This document shows, piece after piece, positions 19,007-28,242 of a DNA stretch of 64,000 nt (its first letter is position 1; each line of letters starts with the position of its first letter). Under the pieces are notes generated by a model, which ran no database searches, was not told the DNA's origin, and saw only the letters and a list, made by a program, of their open reading frames with translations. Source of the DNA: Vibrio hannami (GTDB lineage: Bacteria; Pseudomonadota; Gammaproteobacteria; Enterobacterales; Vibrionaceae); assembly GCF_029589055.1 (NCBI RefSeq), contig NZ_JARQZP010000003.1, positions 1,426,001 to 1,490,000 of the forward strand. Direction: 5' to 3'. The translations under genes were made by a program, and so were the position numbers.

Positions 19007-20569
19007 TTAGTCCTGCTCTAGCTTAGTAAAGCGTAGGTTTAGTAGTGCCAGAGCACCAACCAATAGGAAGATAAGCGTTGCGATTGCACTTGCCAGACCG
19101 AAGTCCTGACCACCGCCACCTTCGAATGCGATACGGTATGTATAGCTCACAAGCAAGTCTGTGTAACCAGCCGGCTCAGAAGTACCGATCATGTTCGGAC
19201 CACCGCTCGTCAATAGGTAAATCATTACAAAGTTGTTGAAGTTAAACGCGAAGCTCGCAATCAATAGCGGAGTCAGCGGTTTAATCATCAGTGGCACAGT
19301 AATCTTCATAAAGTTCTGGATTGGACCTGCACCATCGATTGCAGATGCTTCATACAGGTCATCCGGAATCGCTTTCAGTAGACCCATACATAGAATCATC
19401 ATGTAAGGGAAGCCAAGCCAGGTGTTAACAATAAGCACCATCGAACGAGCCATTACAGGGTCAGAGAACCATGCAGGGCTTATACCGAACAACGCTTCCA
19501 GAACCATGTTGATTTCACCAAAGCTCTGGTTGAACAAACCTTTAAAGATCAGGATAGAGATGAATGCAGGAACCGCGTATGGAAGAATCAGTAACACTCG
19601 GTAAACCGCGCGACCTTTTAGCTCTTCCCACTGAACCACACTCGCTAGTACCAGACCGATAACCAGAGTGAACAATACCGTCAGTGCAGAGAATACAATT
19701 GTCCAGATAAAGATACCGATAAATGGTTCTTTGATACCTTCGTCTTGCCATACACGTTCAAAGTTCGCGGTATCTACTGAAACGATAAATCCAGGAGAGA
19801 TGGTGTTACCCACAAACTCACCATTTTCTACCGCCTGGTAGTAGCCCACTTCCATATTGGGTTTTAGAACTGCACCAGTTTCATTGTTCACCAGTGTTTC
19901 GCCATCTTCTTGCAGCGTATACAGAGGCTGAACCGCAGCAAACTTACGCAGACCACTCATGCGAATGATTTTGCCGTCCTGCTTATGCAGGTCGATATTG
20001 CTTAGGCCTGGACGATTTTTAATAATCGCCTTAATTGCTTCTTTTTCACCTGCAACTTCAGAAACCGGGACCAGGTCCAGATCAGCAACTGCAGAGCCCA
20101 TAATAAACTCTTCTGTTGCAAGCGTTTGATCACCGTCGCTTATAACAAGGCGATGGCCATTTTCCGTCTTATACAGATTAAACGGGTAGCTTTCACCACT
20201 TTGGAATGTTCTGTCCAGCAATACCGATTGAGCACGGTCAAACGACAGCTGGTTTTTGGCACTGTAGTTAGTAAATGCCAGACTCACTGTATATAGAAGC
20301 GGGAAAAGGATAAACAGTATCATCCCCGCAATACCCGGGTAGATATAACGGTGTGCGTAAGTCTTCTTACTTCCAAAAATGTAAAGTGCCAGAGCGGTTA
20401 ACACGATTGTTAGAAGCGCGAACGCTGTCTCGCCGCGAGAGTACATTAGAATTGTGGCGTAGCCATTTACAATGCCCACCGTTGCCAGTAGTGCCCACTT
20501 AATAAAAGCGGTCTTGCTGGAAGGCATTGTAGATGTAGCTAACGCGTCTGTGCCTTGAACTGACTGCAT
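19007..20569 (-). CDS. malF: Maltose/maltodextrin ABC transporter permease MalF
   Basis: A 520-residue permease subunit. As in E. coli MalF (514), it has eight membrane helices with a very large periplasmic loop between helices 3 and 4 (about residues 98-280) that contacts the binding protein MalE. The EAA loop for MalK is LYEASAIDGAGPIQNFMKI at about residues 400-418. It lies 106 bases downstream of malE, beyond a hairpin, and 12 bases upstream of malG. Confidence 0.97.
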   Translation of the reverse strand: MQSVQGTDALATSTMPSSKTAFIKWALLATVGIVNGYATILMYSRGETAFALLTIVLTALALYIFGSKKTYAHRYIYPGIAGMILFILFPLLYTVSLAFTNYSAKNQLSFDRAQSVLLDRTFQSGESYPFNLYKTENGHRLVISDGDQTLATEEFIMGSAVADLDLVPVSEVAGEKEAIKAIIKNRPGLSNIDLHKQDGKIIRMSGLRKFAAVQPLYTLQEDGETLVNNETGAVLKPNMEVGYYQAVENGEFVGNTISPGFIVSVDTANFERVWQDEGIKEPFIGIFIWTIVFSALTVLFTLVIGLVLASVVQWEELKGRAVYRVLLILPYAVPAFISILIFKGLFNQSFGEINMVLEALFGISPAWFSDPVMARSMVLIVNTWLGFPYMMILCMGLLKAIPDDLYEASAIDGAGPIQNFMKITVPLMIKPLTPLLIASFAFNFNNFVMIYLLTSGGPNMIGTSEPAGYTDLLVSYTYRIAFEGGGGQDFGLASAIATLIFLLVGALALLNLRFTKLEQD

Positions 20570-20601
20570 AAAAAAACCTGCTAGCGGAAAATAAAAACTA
20601 A

Positions 20602-20619
20602 GGAGGGGTTACCCCCTCC
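20602..20619 (-). promoter_or_regulatory. Intercistronic hairpin between malE and malF
   Basis: GGAGGGG and CCCCTCC arms are separated by a few bases. On the minus strand a T-rich run (TTAGTTTTTATTTT) follows. The structure resembles a leaky terminator that would leave malE messenger more abundant than malFG, as the REP-type repeats between malE and malF do in E. coli. Confidence 0.6.
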
Positions 20620-20675
20620 CCAAAAGGAATTGTTTGAGGCCAGGCTCTCACAAGCATAGCCTCAGGGAGTAAATA

Positions 20676-21857
20676 TTACTTAATCATCTGCTTTTCTGCG
20701 TCTGCAAGAGCTGCATCTACAGTTTGACGACCATCAACGATGTTTACGATTGCGTTCTTAGCGCTACCCCAGAATGCACCCATCTGAGGAATGTTTGGCA
20801 TGATTTCACCGTTCATCGCGTTATCCATTGTCGCCGCAATACGCTTGTCCGCATCTAGCTCACGCTGGAAAGAGTTAAGAGCAACCGCACCTAGTGGCTT
20901 GTCATCGTTTACTTTACGTAGACCGTCGTTAGTCAGTAGGTAGTTCTCGATGAACTCAACTGCAAGATCCTGGTTAGGAGAAGCAGTGCTGATACCAGCA
21001 GTTAGAACACCAACGAATGGCTTAGAAGACTGACCGTTGAACTTAGGCAGAGTAGTTACACCGTAGTTGATGCCAGCTTTCTCAACGTTACCCCAAGACC
21101 AAGGACCATTGATAGTCATCGCTACGTTACCTTTAGTGAACTCAGACTCAGATACAGAGTAGTCCATGTCAGGAGAGATAATTTTCTTTTCAACCAGGTC
21201 TTTCACAAAGTTCATAGAACCTTTAACACCAGCATTGTTGATACCAGCATCTTTCACATCATAGCCGTTAGCAGTGTACTTAAACGCGTAACCGCCATCA
21301 GCAGCCATTAGCGGCCATGTGAAGTATGGTTCTTTCAGGTTCCACATGATTGCTTTCTTGCCATCTTTCTGAAGTTTCGCGTTTAGTGCTTCAACTTCCT
21401 CCCAGTTTTTAGGTGGGTTTGGAACTAGATCTTTGTTGTAGATAAGAGATAGAGCTTCAATCGCGACAGGATAGCCAATCAGTTTGCCGTCATACTTAAC
21501 CGCGTCCCATGCAAAATCTACGATACCATCTTTAACTTCTTTAGAAGGTTTAACTTCTGCAAGCAGACCCGCTTCTGCATAACCACCAAAACGGTCGTGC
21601 GCCCAGAATACGATATCCGGACCGTCACCTGTTGCAGCTGTTTGTGGGAACTTATCCTGAAGTGCGTCTGGGTGAGCAACTGTCACTTTGATGCCTGTAT
21701 CTTCTTCGAATTTCTTACCAACTTCTGCAAGACCGTTATAGCCTTTGTCGCCGTTAATCCAGATTGTCAGTTGACCTTCTTCGATCGCAGCATTAGCGCT
21801 CAGCGAACCAAGAGCAGCCATAGTACAAACAGCAATCGTGCTTAGGGCTTTTTTCAT
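20676..21857 (-). CDS. malE: Maltose/maltodextrin-binding periplasmic protein MalE
   Basis: A 393-residue solute-binding protein that delivers maltose and maltodextrins to MalFGK2. The signal peptide is [23 protein letters not shown], cut before IEEGQLTIW. The mature start [14 protein letters not shown] and [21 protein letters not shown] are typical of MalE; the ligand-binding tryptophans and the [16 protein letters not shown] segment are present. Length matches E. coli MalE (396). It is the first gene of malEFG, divergent from malK, with MalT-type boxes about 250 bases upstream. Confidence 0.98.
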   Translation of the reverse strand: MKKALSTIAVCTMAALGSLSANAAIEEGQLTIWINGDKGYNGLAEVGKKFEEDTGIKVTVAHPDALQDKFPQTAATGDGPDIVFWAHDRFGGYAEAGLLAEVKPSKEVKDGIVDFAWDAVKYDGKLIGYPVAIEALSLIYNKDLVPNPPKNWEEVEALNAKLQKDGKKAIMWNLKEPYFTWPLMAADGGYAFKYTANGYDVKDAGINNAGVKGSMNFVKDLVEKKIISPDMDYSVSESEFTKGNVAMTINGPWSWGNVEKAGINYGVTTLPKFNGQSSKPFVGVLTAGISTASPNQDLAVEFIENYLLTNDGLRKVNDDKPLGAVALNSFQRELDADKRIAATMDNAMNGEIMPNIPQMGAFWGSAKNAIVNIVDGRQTVDAALADAEKQMIK

Positions 21858-22100
21858 GTTTATATCCTTTTTATATTTGATGATGTAGGGCTATCCATCG
21901 GGTAAGCCATATTTCGACGACTATAATCTATAAAATAGTAGCGCTTATCATCATCCCAGTTTCTACGCCCCTGTTATTATGAAATAGTTTCGTGATCTCC
22001 ATCGACAAGTGTTAGCGATCAAAATCACAAAAAATACATTTAACGTGATCGACCGCACGATAAATGCACAGTTTTTTTGAACTTGATCTTACTTTGCAAT

Positions 22101-22162
22101 TCTACTCCCCCAAGGGCTCATCCCCCACTACTCCCCCTACAAATAATTCATTCGGGAGGATG
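22101..22162. promoter_or_regulatory. Cluster of MalT-type boxes in the malE-malK control region
   Basis: MalT, the maltose activator, binds GGGGA(T/G)GAGG. On the minus strand three tandem near-matches occur: GGGGAGTAGT (22127-22136), GGGGATGAGC (22116-22125) and GGGGAGTAGA (22101-22110). On the plus strand CGGGAGGATG (22153-22162) and GGGGAAGCGG (22329-22338) also resemble it. They would activate malE leftward and malK rightward. The match is by eye. Confidence 0.6.
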
Positions 22163-22379
22163 TATAACAGACACAGATCCCCGAAACTGCAGTCATCCAA
22201 GAGTGGATGGTAAGAACCCTTTTCAGCGTGATACATGTGAATAGCCTCACTAGTACTGTAAATCGCTGGCTTGCAATGCCGAGTGGGTTAGTAGTCATCA
22301 ATTGTTCGCATTATGGTATTTGTTTACGGGGGAAGCGGACAATCTGGTGAGGGGGAATACTGACCTGCCATTGGCTTTG

Positions 22380-22425
22380 ATGGGTGATGGATACCTGATA
22401 TAAAGGCATCACCCATTTTCTTTTT
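22380..22425 (+). terminator. Rho-independent terminator with no gene upstream
   Basis: Perfect ten-base arms ATGGGTGATG (22380-22389) and CATCACCCAT (22407-22416) are followed by TTTCTTTTT. It lies 190 bases before malK on the malK strand. It ends either a small RNA or the leader of the malK messenger. Confidence 0.8.
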
Positions 22426-22611
22426 GCTATTCCGTTTTGGACACTACAAAGAGAGTTTGATTATTTTTCAAAATTTCCAGGTTTGATGTCGTGTTAAAGA
22501 ACTCATCTAGTTTTGAAAAATAAACATCCCCTTATCTGTTTCCTATTATTACTCGTCACAATACAATGTTGTGATAAGTACTTATAAAAATTAAATTCGA
22601 GGACAAGCTAC

Positions 22612-23754
22612 ATGGCGAGCGTCACGTTAAAGAATGTATGTAAAGCTTATGGCGACGTACTAATTTCAAAGAATGTCGATCTTGAGATCAAAGAAGGCGA
22701 GTTTGTTGTTTTCGTTGGTCCATCTGGCTGTGGTAAATCTACACTTCTACGCTGTATCGCAGGTCTTGAAGATATTACTTCTGGTGACCTATACATCGGC
22801 GAAGAGCGAATGAATGATGTTGAGCCATCAAAACGTCGCGTTGGTATGGTATTCCAGTCATATGCGCTTTACCCACACCTAAACCTGTATGACAACATGT
22901 CATTTGGCCTTAAGCTAGCAAAGGCAGACAAAGGTGAAGTCGATAAACGTGTTTCTCACGCTGCAGAAATTCTTCAGCTTGGTCACCTGCTAGAGCGTCA
23001 GCCAAAAGCACTTTCTGGTGGTCAGCGTCAGCGTGTTGCTATCGGCCGTACTCTTGTTTCTCAGCCAGACGTATTCCTTCTGGATGAACCTCTATCTAAC
23101 CTTGATGCCGCACTTCGTGTGAACATGCGTAGTGAAATCACCAAACTTCAGCGCCAGCTTGGCTGTACCATGATCTACGTAACGCACGATCAGGTAGAAG
23201 CGATGACAATGGCCGATAAGATCGTTGTTCTTGATGCTGGCTGGGTATCACAGGTTGGTCGCCCACTTGAGCTATACCACTACCCAATCAACCGCTTTGT
23301 TGCTGGCTTCATCGGTTCTCCTAAGATGAACTTTATGAGTGTTCATATTGAAGATGTAGAAGACGAGCGCGTACTGGTTCAGCTTTCTAACGGAGAAACG
23401 TTCTGGATTCAGGTTGAAGGTAAGACAGTAAACAAAGGCGATCGCATGTCTCTTGGTATCCGCCCTGAGCATCTGCTAAGTGCAGAAGAAGCAGATGCGA
23501 CCATCGAAGGTGATGTTCAAATCGTAGAGAAGCTTGGTAACGAGACTCAAGTTTACCTACACCTTGATGGCGCAGATGCAGACGTTATCTACCGTGTGCC
23601 AGATACTATCGGTGTTGAGCCAGGAGATAAGTTCAAGATTGGCCTGGCTGCTCACCGTTGTCACCTATTCCATAGTGATGGTACGGCTTGTCGTCGTCTA
23701 TACCGTGAAAATGGTGTTAACTACGAACAAATGCTTGAAGATCAGCAGAATTAA
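22612..23754 (+). CDS. malK: Maltose/maltodextrin ABC transporter ATP-binding protein MalK
   Basis: A 380-residue ATPase that powers the MalFG permease. The nucleotide motifs are complete: Walker [10 protein letters not shown] (about residues 36-44), Q-loop in [11 protein letters not shown], signature LSGGQRQR (about 134), Walker [14 protein letters not shown] and the switch histidine in YVTHDQ. The C-terminal regulatory domain from about residue 235 (with GIRPEHL) is present; in E. coli it binds MalT and unphosphorylated EIIA-Glc. GAGGACA precedes the start. It is divergent from malEFG and ends at a strong terminator, so no lamB follows here. Confidence 0.97.
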   Translation: MASVTLKNVCKAYGDVLISKNVDLEIKEGEFVVFVGPSGCGKSTLLRCIAGLEDITSGDLYIGEERMNDVEPSKRRVGMVFQSYALYPHLNLYDNMSFGLKLAKADKGEVDKRVSHAAEILQLGHLLERQPKALSGGQRQRVAIGRTLVSQPDVFLLDEPLSNLDAALRVNMRSEITKLQRQLGCTMIYVTHDQVEAMTMADKIVVLDAGWVSQVGRPLELYHYPINRFVAGFIGSPKMNFMSVHIEDVEDERVLVQLSNGETFWIQVEGKTVNKGDRMSLGIRPEHLLSAEEADATIEGDVQIVEKLGNETQVYLHLDGADADVIYRVPDTIGVEPGDKFKIGLAAHRCHLFHSDGTACRRLYRENGVNYEQMLEDQQN

Positions 23755-23781
23755 TTCTATCCCTAAAGACCAGGATCAAAG

Positions 23782-23815
23782 CCCTCTTATTCATAACGAT
23801 AAGAGGGTTTTTTAT
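23782..23815. terminator. Terminator of malK
   Basis: Arms CCCTCTTAT and ATAAGAGGG flank an eight-base loop, followed by TTTTTTATT on the plus strand. The small convergent gene ends directly at its edge. Confidence 0.9.
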
Positions 23816-24069
23816 TAGTTTAAAACACCGTCTGAACCAACGGTATACTCCATATGACCGTTCTGAGCATCATAGACGATGGTTAGTGGGCACTCTGTCT
23901 TATTAATGCTGTAACTTATTGAAGACCCCAGCGTAACGGTGCTAGATAAACGCCCTCCTGAATCTGTCATTATCTTGAGCATACCTTGACTATTCTCAGA
24001 GGTAATAAATAGATGAACCTGCTGATTTAACGCAGAGCAATCTATGACTATGCCTTTGTTCTCAATCAT
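23815..24069 (-). CDS. Small hypothetical protein, 84 residues
   Basis: I do not recognise a family. The protein is cytoplasmic with no signal peptide. Alternating hydrophobic and polar residues (GIVIDCSALNQQVHLFITSE, then GRLSSTVTLGSSISYSI) suggest a small beta-rich fold, and CPLTIVYDAQNGHMEYTVG near the end adds two more strands. The gene runs convergent to malK and stops right at the edge of its terminator. A MITE-like element lies 43 bases upstream of its start and may carry or interrupt its promoter. Confidence is moderate because only length and composition support it. Confidence 0.5.
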   Translation of the reverse strand: MIENKGIVIDCSALNQQVHLFITSENSQGMLKIMTDSGGRLSSTVTLGSSISYSINKTECPLTIVYDAQNGHMEYTVGSDGVLN

Positions 24070-24111
24070 ATAAACATCCCGCTGGCAAATTTAGTCACTG
24101 AAACAGTTTAC

Positions 24112-24376
24112 TATACTCAAGTAACCTCAAGATGCATTTTCAGCGAGAATTTATTCGCTTTTAATCAAGGCACTGATTTGAAGGTATAGTGGCTCTACAT
24201 CAAAAATCAGTAACGCAGAATAGAAGCGAATAAAACTCGCCCTTCGGGAGCTCATCAGAAGCGTGATTTCTTCGTCAAATATTTTTGAAAGGGAATGCCA
24301 TTCCTACAAATATTTTCCTTGAACTAACGCTTCTGATGTAGCTCTGAATCCTGCATCTTGAGGTCACTTGAGTATA
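24112..24376 (+). repeat. MITE-like element, copy 1 (265 bp)
   Basis: A 265-base non-coding element bounded by near-perfect terminal inverted repeats of about 25 bases, starting TATACTCAAGTNACCTCAAG. Inside are two further inverted repeats: a left arm pair built around GCGAG...ATTCGCTT and AAGCGAAT...CTCGC, and a right pair GAGCTCATCAGAAGCGT and ACGCTTCTGATGTAGCTC with the centre GGAATGCCATTCC. The whole can fold into a closing stem with two branches. A second copy in reverse orientation lies at 36146-36410, differing at four positions. No coding capacity is present. Confidence 0.85.
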
Positions 24377-24546
24377 TATTAAAGCAAACTCACTCTTAAT
24401 TATAAGATTATTAATTAAGATATTAGCAAGCGGATTTAATCTTAGAATTGGGAATTCTCGGAATAAATATTTTGACGTTCAACCAGATAGATCTTTAATT
24501 TGGCAAAAAAGTTTAGAATCAAAACAATGAAAGTTAATATGAGTAT

Positions 24547-25215
24547 TTACTCTACTATATTATCTTTTACCCACAAAAGAGCTTGAAGGCGGTTCCTGGC
24601 ATTAATCTTTTTAAACACGTTATGAAGGTGGGTTTTGACAGTATTTTCACTGACAAATAGTTTGTCTGCTATTTGAGTATTTGAATCACCATTTCCGAGC
24701 AAGGTGATAATCTGTTGTTCACGTTTTGTAAGTTTATTCAAACCTGGAGAAGGTCGGGATTTGTTTCTTCGCCGGTAAAACATAATATACTCTTGCGCCA
24801 GCTTACGACTAAACCAAAGCTCTCCCTGCAAGATTTGATTAACCCCTTGAAGCAACATGTTTATGTCGTCGGTAACATAGAAGACACCGTTGAGGTTCGA
24901 CCAGGCCATCAAGTCTGAACACTTCACGTCCTCAGGGCAGTTAATCAGTATTTCAGTTGCGCTATTAAAGTAGAGGTTTCGGCAGGTATGGTAAACTTCT
25001 TTTTCAGCCGATAAATGGCTCAAATCAATAATTATTGTTTCGGGTATAGCCTCCCGATGCGTCGCCATTTCATCAGAAAGGTTATTGATTGAAAACGTAT
25101 GGATAATGGTATGTAGGTTCTCTTCCAATGCATCTTTTAGCATGGAACTTTGCATACTACAGTCAGTAATAATTGCTATTTCTTGAGCATTATCTCTATT
25201 CCCCATATACAACAT
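24547..25215 (-). CDS. LuxR-family regulator of the VpsT/CsgD type
   Basis: A 222-residue transcription factor. The N-terminal half is a receiver-like domain (EIAIITDCSMQSSMLKDAL) without a clear phospho-acceptor site, as in CsgD and VpsT. The C-terminal 65 residues are a LuxR/FixJ helix-turn-helix (LTKREQQIITLLGNGDSNTQ, then SENTVKTHLHNVFKKI). Between them GELWFSRKLAQ carries WFSR, which matches the W[F/L/M][T/S]R motif by which V. cholerae VpsT binds c-di-GMP; CsgD has a different sequence there. It is therefore likely a c-di-GMP-responsive biofilm regulator. It is transcribed alone. Confidence 0.85.
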   Translation of the reverse strand: MLYMGNRDNAQEIAIITDCSMQSSMLKDALEENLHTIIHTFSINNLSDEMATHREAIPETIIIDLSHLSAEKEVYHTCRNLYFNSATEILINCPEDVKCSDLMAWSNLNGVFYVTDDINMLLQGVNQILQGELWFSRKLAQEYIMFYRRRNKSRPSPGLNKLTKREQQIITLLGNGDSNTQIADKLFVSENTVKTHLHNVFKKINARNRLQALLWVKDNIVE

Positions 25216-25400
25216 CTTCCCTAAAAACCATGATAGAACCAGCCAGAAGTGGATATTTTAAGCATATCAGAGAAATTTAATCTCTTAGGTAAAGCAAGGT
25301 TAATTTAGTTGATATAATAGTAAGTTCTAATAAATGAGAAGATTTAGCCGGTATTTTAGTTCATTTTTAAGACTAATCAAAACAGGTGAATTTGGTTGTA

Positions 25401-25427
25401 AAAAAAGCACCAAACAGGTGCTTTTTT
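25401..25427. terminator. Terminator of the small acidic protein gene
   Basis: AAAAAAGCACC and GGTGCTTTTTT form a stem with a short loop and a T run on both strands. It lies 16 bases past the stop at 25443. Confidence 0.88.
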
Positions 25428-25442
25428 ATAATTAACATATGG

Positions 25443-25643
25443 TTAGTGAATTGGCACTTCATTCTTTTGATTGAACTTACCAAAATACTGCTCCATCACT
25501 TCAGGCGTCAATTTCCCTTCTGCTTCCAGTCTTTTTAGCTCTGCTACGATCTCTTTCTGTTCTTCCAACGAAGGCAGCTTAACTTCTTCTTCGTTACCTA
25601 CTTCCTGAGAAATCTGTTCAAGTTCTTTTTCAAAGTCGCTCAT
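25443..25643 (-). CDS. Small acidic protein, 66 residues
   Basis: A short, charged cytoplasmic protein rich in Glu and Lys, starting MSDFEKELEQISQE. It is predicted all-helical and ends EQYFGKFNQKNEVPIH. The chosen ATG at 25643 lies eight bases after AGG; an ATG one codon upstream and a TTG at 25661 are possible. No family or partner is recognised, but the good ribosome binding site and the strong terminator just after the stop show a real gene. Its promoter region is shared with the divergent MoxR/Bat operon. Confidence 0.6.
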   Translation of the reverse strand: MSDFEKELEQISQEVGNEEEVKLPSLEEQKEIVAELKRLEAEGKLTPEVMEQYFGKFNQKNEVPIH

Positions 25644-25868
25644 CATTATTACCTGACTCAATATAAACTCGGTAAATTTTACCCATTTCAGAGCAGGTAT
25701 ACCAGCATAGAGTCAATTTTGGATAATTCTCTGAAACTCAGCTGTTAAAACTCTGACATTTATGCTCTTGATTCGTAAAGCATAGCCCCAATATTAACTC
25801 TATTAAGTTAACAATGAACTTTTCCCGAATTTAGAGACCAAAGTAGCGTAAAAAGGAGATTTTCGTTC

Positions 25869-26825
25869 ATGCATTCCCAAACCTTTAAAAAGCTTCAACA
25901 ATATTTGGAATCTCAAGTAATTGGTCAGGAAGAGCTGGTAAAGCAGCTTCTTGTAGCACTATTAGCTGATGGGCATATTCTGGTTGAAGGGCCTCCCGGC
26001 CTTGCAAAAACAAGAGCCGTAAAAACTCTGTCCGACTGCATTGAAGGCGACTTTCATCGTATCCAGTTTACCCCAGACTTGTTGCCAGCCGACCTAACAG
26101 GTACCGATATCTATCGTCCGGAAACAGGCGAGTTTACCTTTCAACAGGGGCCGATTTTTAACTCTTTGATCCTAGCAGATGAAATCAACCGCGCACCGGC
26201 AAAGGTTCAGGCTGCAATGCTGGAAGCGATGGCTGAAAAGCAGATCACTGCGGGCCAGAAAACCTACCCATTGCCAGACCTTTTTCTGGTTATGGCAACC
26301 CAGAACCCGATAGAGCAGGAAGGTACATATCCACTTCCTGAAGCCCAGCTGGACCGTTTTCTGCTTCACCTTGATGTCAGTTATCCCAACGAAGAAAATG
26401 AACTTGCCATTCTCAGACTTAACCGTGGTGAGGCGATGGGAGAACAGGTTCATGAACATGTAACCGTTTCCCAGTCAGAGATATTTGAAGCTCGCCAGTC
26501 AGCGCTCGCTGTACATATGTCTGAATCTATCGAGAAGTACATTGTCCGTCTTATCATGGCAACGCGTAATCCGGATAACTACAGCCCACAGCTAACCGAA
26601 TGGCTGGAAATGGGAGTGAGCCCAAGGGCAACCATAGCACTTGATCGCTGCGCAAGGGCGCATGCCTGGCTAAACGGGCGAGATTTCGTCACACCAGAAG
26701 ATGTGCAGACGATGGCCTTCCCTGTATTGAGGCATCGCCTGCTTTTAAGCTATCAGGCGCAGGCTGAAGGCATCCATAAGAATCAGATCGTGCAGCAACT
26801 GATAACTCTGGTTGGCGCTGCGTAG
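25869..26825 (+). CDS. MoxR-family AAA+ ATPase
   Basis: A 318-residue cytoplasmic ATPase. Walker A is GPPGLAKTR (about residues 40-48), Walker B LILADEINRAP (about 98-108) and sensor 1 LVMATQNP; a C-terminal lid domain with the conserved GVSPRATIALDRCARAHA follows. MoxR proteins act as chaperones that assemble or activate partner proteins carrying von Willebrand factor A (VWA) domains. It is first in a six-gene operon with DUF58, DUF4381 and three Bat proteins, the usual MoxR context. AAGGAG precedes the start. Confidence 0.93.
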   Translation: MHSQTFKKLQQYLESQVIGQEELVKQLLVALLADGHILVEGPPGLAKTRAVKTLSDCIEGDFHRIQFTPDLLPADLTGTDIYRPETGEFTFQQGPIFNSLILADEINRAPAKVQAAMLEAMAEKQITAGQKTYPLPDLFLVMATQNPIEQEGTYPLPEAQLDRFLLHLDVSYPNEENELAILRLNRGEAMGEQVHEHVTVSQSEIFEARQSALAVHMSESIEKYIVRLIMATRNPDNYSPQLTEWLEMGVSPRATIALDRCARAHAWLNGRDFVTPEDVQTMAFPVLRHRLLLSYQAQAEGIHKNQIVQQLITLVGAA

Positions 26826-26836
26826 CAGATTTGCTT

Positions 26837-27757
26837 ATGAACCACCAACTACCAAAATACAGCGATGGCGTAACGCTCAACCTCAATGAGCTGCTCCAGT
26901 ATAAGTCTCAGACTGTACGCTGGCTTCCACCAGCAAAAAGCCTATGGTCTCAGATAAATGGTCAGCATCAGAGCCGTCAGCTTGGACGGGGTATGGACTT
27001 TTCTGAAGTGCGTAAGTATCAGGCTGGAGACGATATACGCACTATAGACTGGCGGGTTACCGCTCGTACCGGAAAACCACATACCAAGCTGTTTACCGAA
27101 GAGCGCGAGACACCGGTTGTTATCTATGCCGACATCAGTAATAGCATGCGGTTTGGTTCCACTCTGATGCTGAAGTCTGTCCAAATGGCCCATATGGCAA
27201 GCTTGATCGGCTGGATAGCGGTCGAACAGAGAGATCGTATTGGTGCAGTCATTGATACCGGTTCTTCACTGATTGATATAAAACCGACATCCAGAAACCG
27301 GGGGCCATTACAACTACTGCATCAGCTCGTTGAGCTGCATAACAGCGAACTGACAAAACCAGAAGTCACTCCTCAGCCTATGGACAAGGGCTTTAATGCC
27401 CTGAAACGACTTTGTCCTAAAGGCAGTGAGATCATCTTCCTCAGCGACTTTGTCCGGTTTGAAGAACAAGATATCGCTCGCTTATCTCAGTTAAGACAAC
27501 ATAACAGAATACAGCTGATCCATTTCTATGATCCTCTTGAGAGAGGGCAAACAAAATATAAAGGAACCGAAAAGGTAACCAACGGGCAGAATACTTCCTG
27601 GTTAAACTTTTCGGCTAAGTCCACTAAGAAACAACTGCAAGAGCTGTTTGAAAACAAACAGGAAACTATAAAAAAGGTAAGCCGTTCTCTGGCAATACCT
27701 TACTATTCTATCTCTAGTGCAGAGCCATTAATTTATCAAATTGCCGGGAAGCAATAA
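26837..27757 (+). CDS. DUF58 domain protein
   Basis: A protein of about 306 residues linked to MoxR ATPases. It carries the DUF58 hallmark DFSEVRKYQAGDDIRTIDWR followed by GKPHTKLFTEERE, then a VWA-like domain (VVIYADISNSM) with a MIDAS-type DxSxS, suggesting a metal-dependent adhesion site. ATG at 26837 is preferred to a TTG at 26831. It lies 11 bases after moxR and its stop overlaps the next start (TAATG). It is cytoplasmic; with MoxR it probably helps assemble membrane or periplasmic complexes. Confidence 0.88.
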   Translation: MNHQLPKYSDGVTLNLNELLQYKSQTVRWLPPAKSLWSQINGQHQSRQLGRGMDFSEVRKYQAGDDIRTIDWRVTARTGKPHTKLFTEERETPVVIYADISNSMRFGSTLMLKSVQMAHMASLIGWIAVEQRDRIGAVIDTGSSLIDIKPTSRNRGPLQLLHQLVELHNSELTKPEVTPQPMDKGFNALKRLCPKGSEIIFLSDFVRFEEQDIARLSQLRQHNRIQLIHFYDPLERGQTKYKGTEKVTNGQNTSWLNFSAKSTKKQLQELFENKQETIKKVSRSLAIPYYSISSAEPLIYQIAGKQ

Positions 27758-28242
27758 TGACCGAAACAACGACAGCCAATCACCCATTACCTTTAGATGC
27801 CCTTCAAATTCCAGAACCTCCCGGTTTCTGGCCATTCGCCTGGGGTTGGTGGAGCCTGCTTGGCTCCATAGTCGTCACAATACTCATCATTTATGGCGTC
27901 TGGAAATGGCAGAAGAAAAGGCATGCTGCAAAAAAGGCTGCACTATCCTTGCTTAATCTGGAGCGATCAACGATATCACCTTCAGGAGCGATGGAAATCG
28001 TCAGACAAGCGGTTCTTAGCTACTACCCGAGAACAAAAGTCGCCAATTTATCCGGAGCAAGTTGGCTGAAGTTTTTAGACAGTCAGGTTAAACAGCCTAT
28101 TTTCTCAGAGCACGTCGATACCTGGTTAGCCGCACTTTACGAGAAGAATGCACAGTTTGATCGAGAACAACTGGTTGAACAATGTCAGTTATGGATTCAA
28201 TCTGCACTTCCACCAAAAAGGGGGGACGTTGATTCATTTTGA
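27757..28242 (+). CDS. DUF4381 single-helix membrane protein
   Basis: A 161-residue protein of the MoxR/Bat cluster. A proline-rich start (LDALQIPEPPGFWPFAWGWW) leads into one membrane helix at about residues 30-52 (LLGSIVVTILIIYGVW), then a basic stretch and a soluble helical part. This is the architecture of DUF4381, which always lies between DUF58 and the VWA genes in such operons. The start overlaps the DUF58 stop as TAATG, and the end overlaps the batA start by 14 bases, showing tight coupling. Confidence 0.85.
   Translation: MTETTTANHPLPLDALQIPEPPGFWPFAWGWWSLLGSIVVTILIIYGVWKWQKKRHAAKKAALSLLNLERSTISPSGAMEIVRQAVLSYYPRTKVANLSGASWLKFLDSQVKQPIFSEHVDTWLAALYEKNAQFDREQLVEQCQLWIQSALPPKRGDVDSF

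Noticed and set aside
22612..23754. Generic sugar ABC ATPase (UgpC-like) instead of MalK
   Set aside because: The divergent malEFG neighbours and MalT-type boxes make MalK much more likely.
24112..24376. ERIC or IS end
   Set aside because: The ends and length do not match ERIC, and there is no transposase frame; a MITE-like element fits better.
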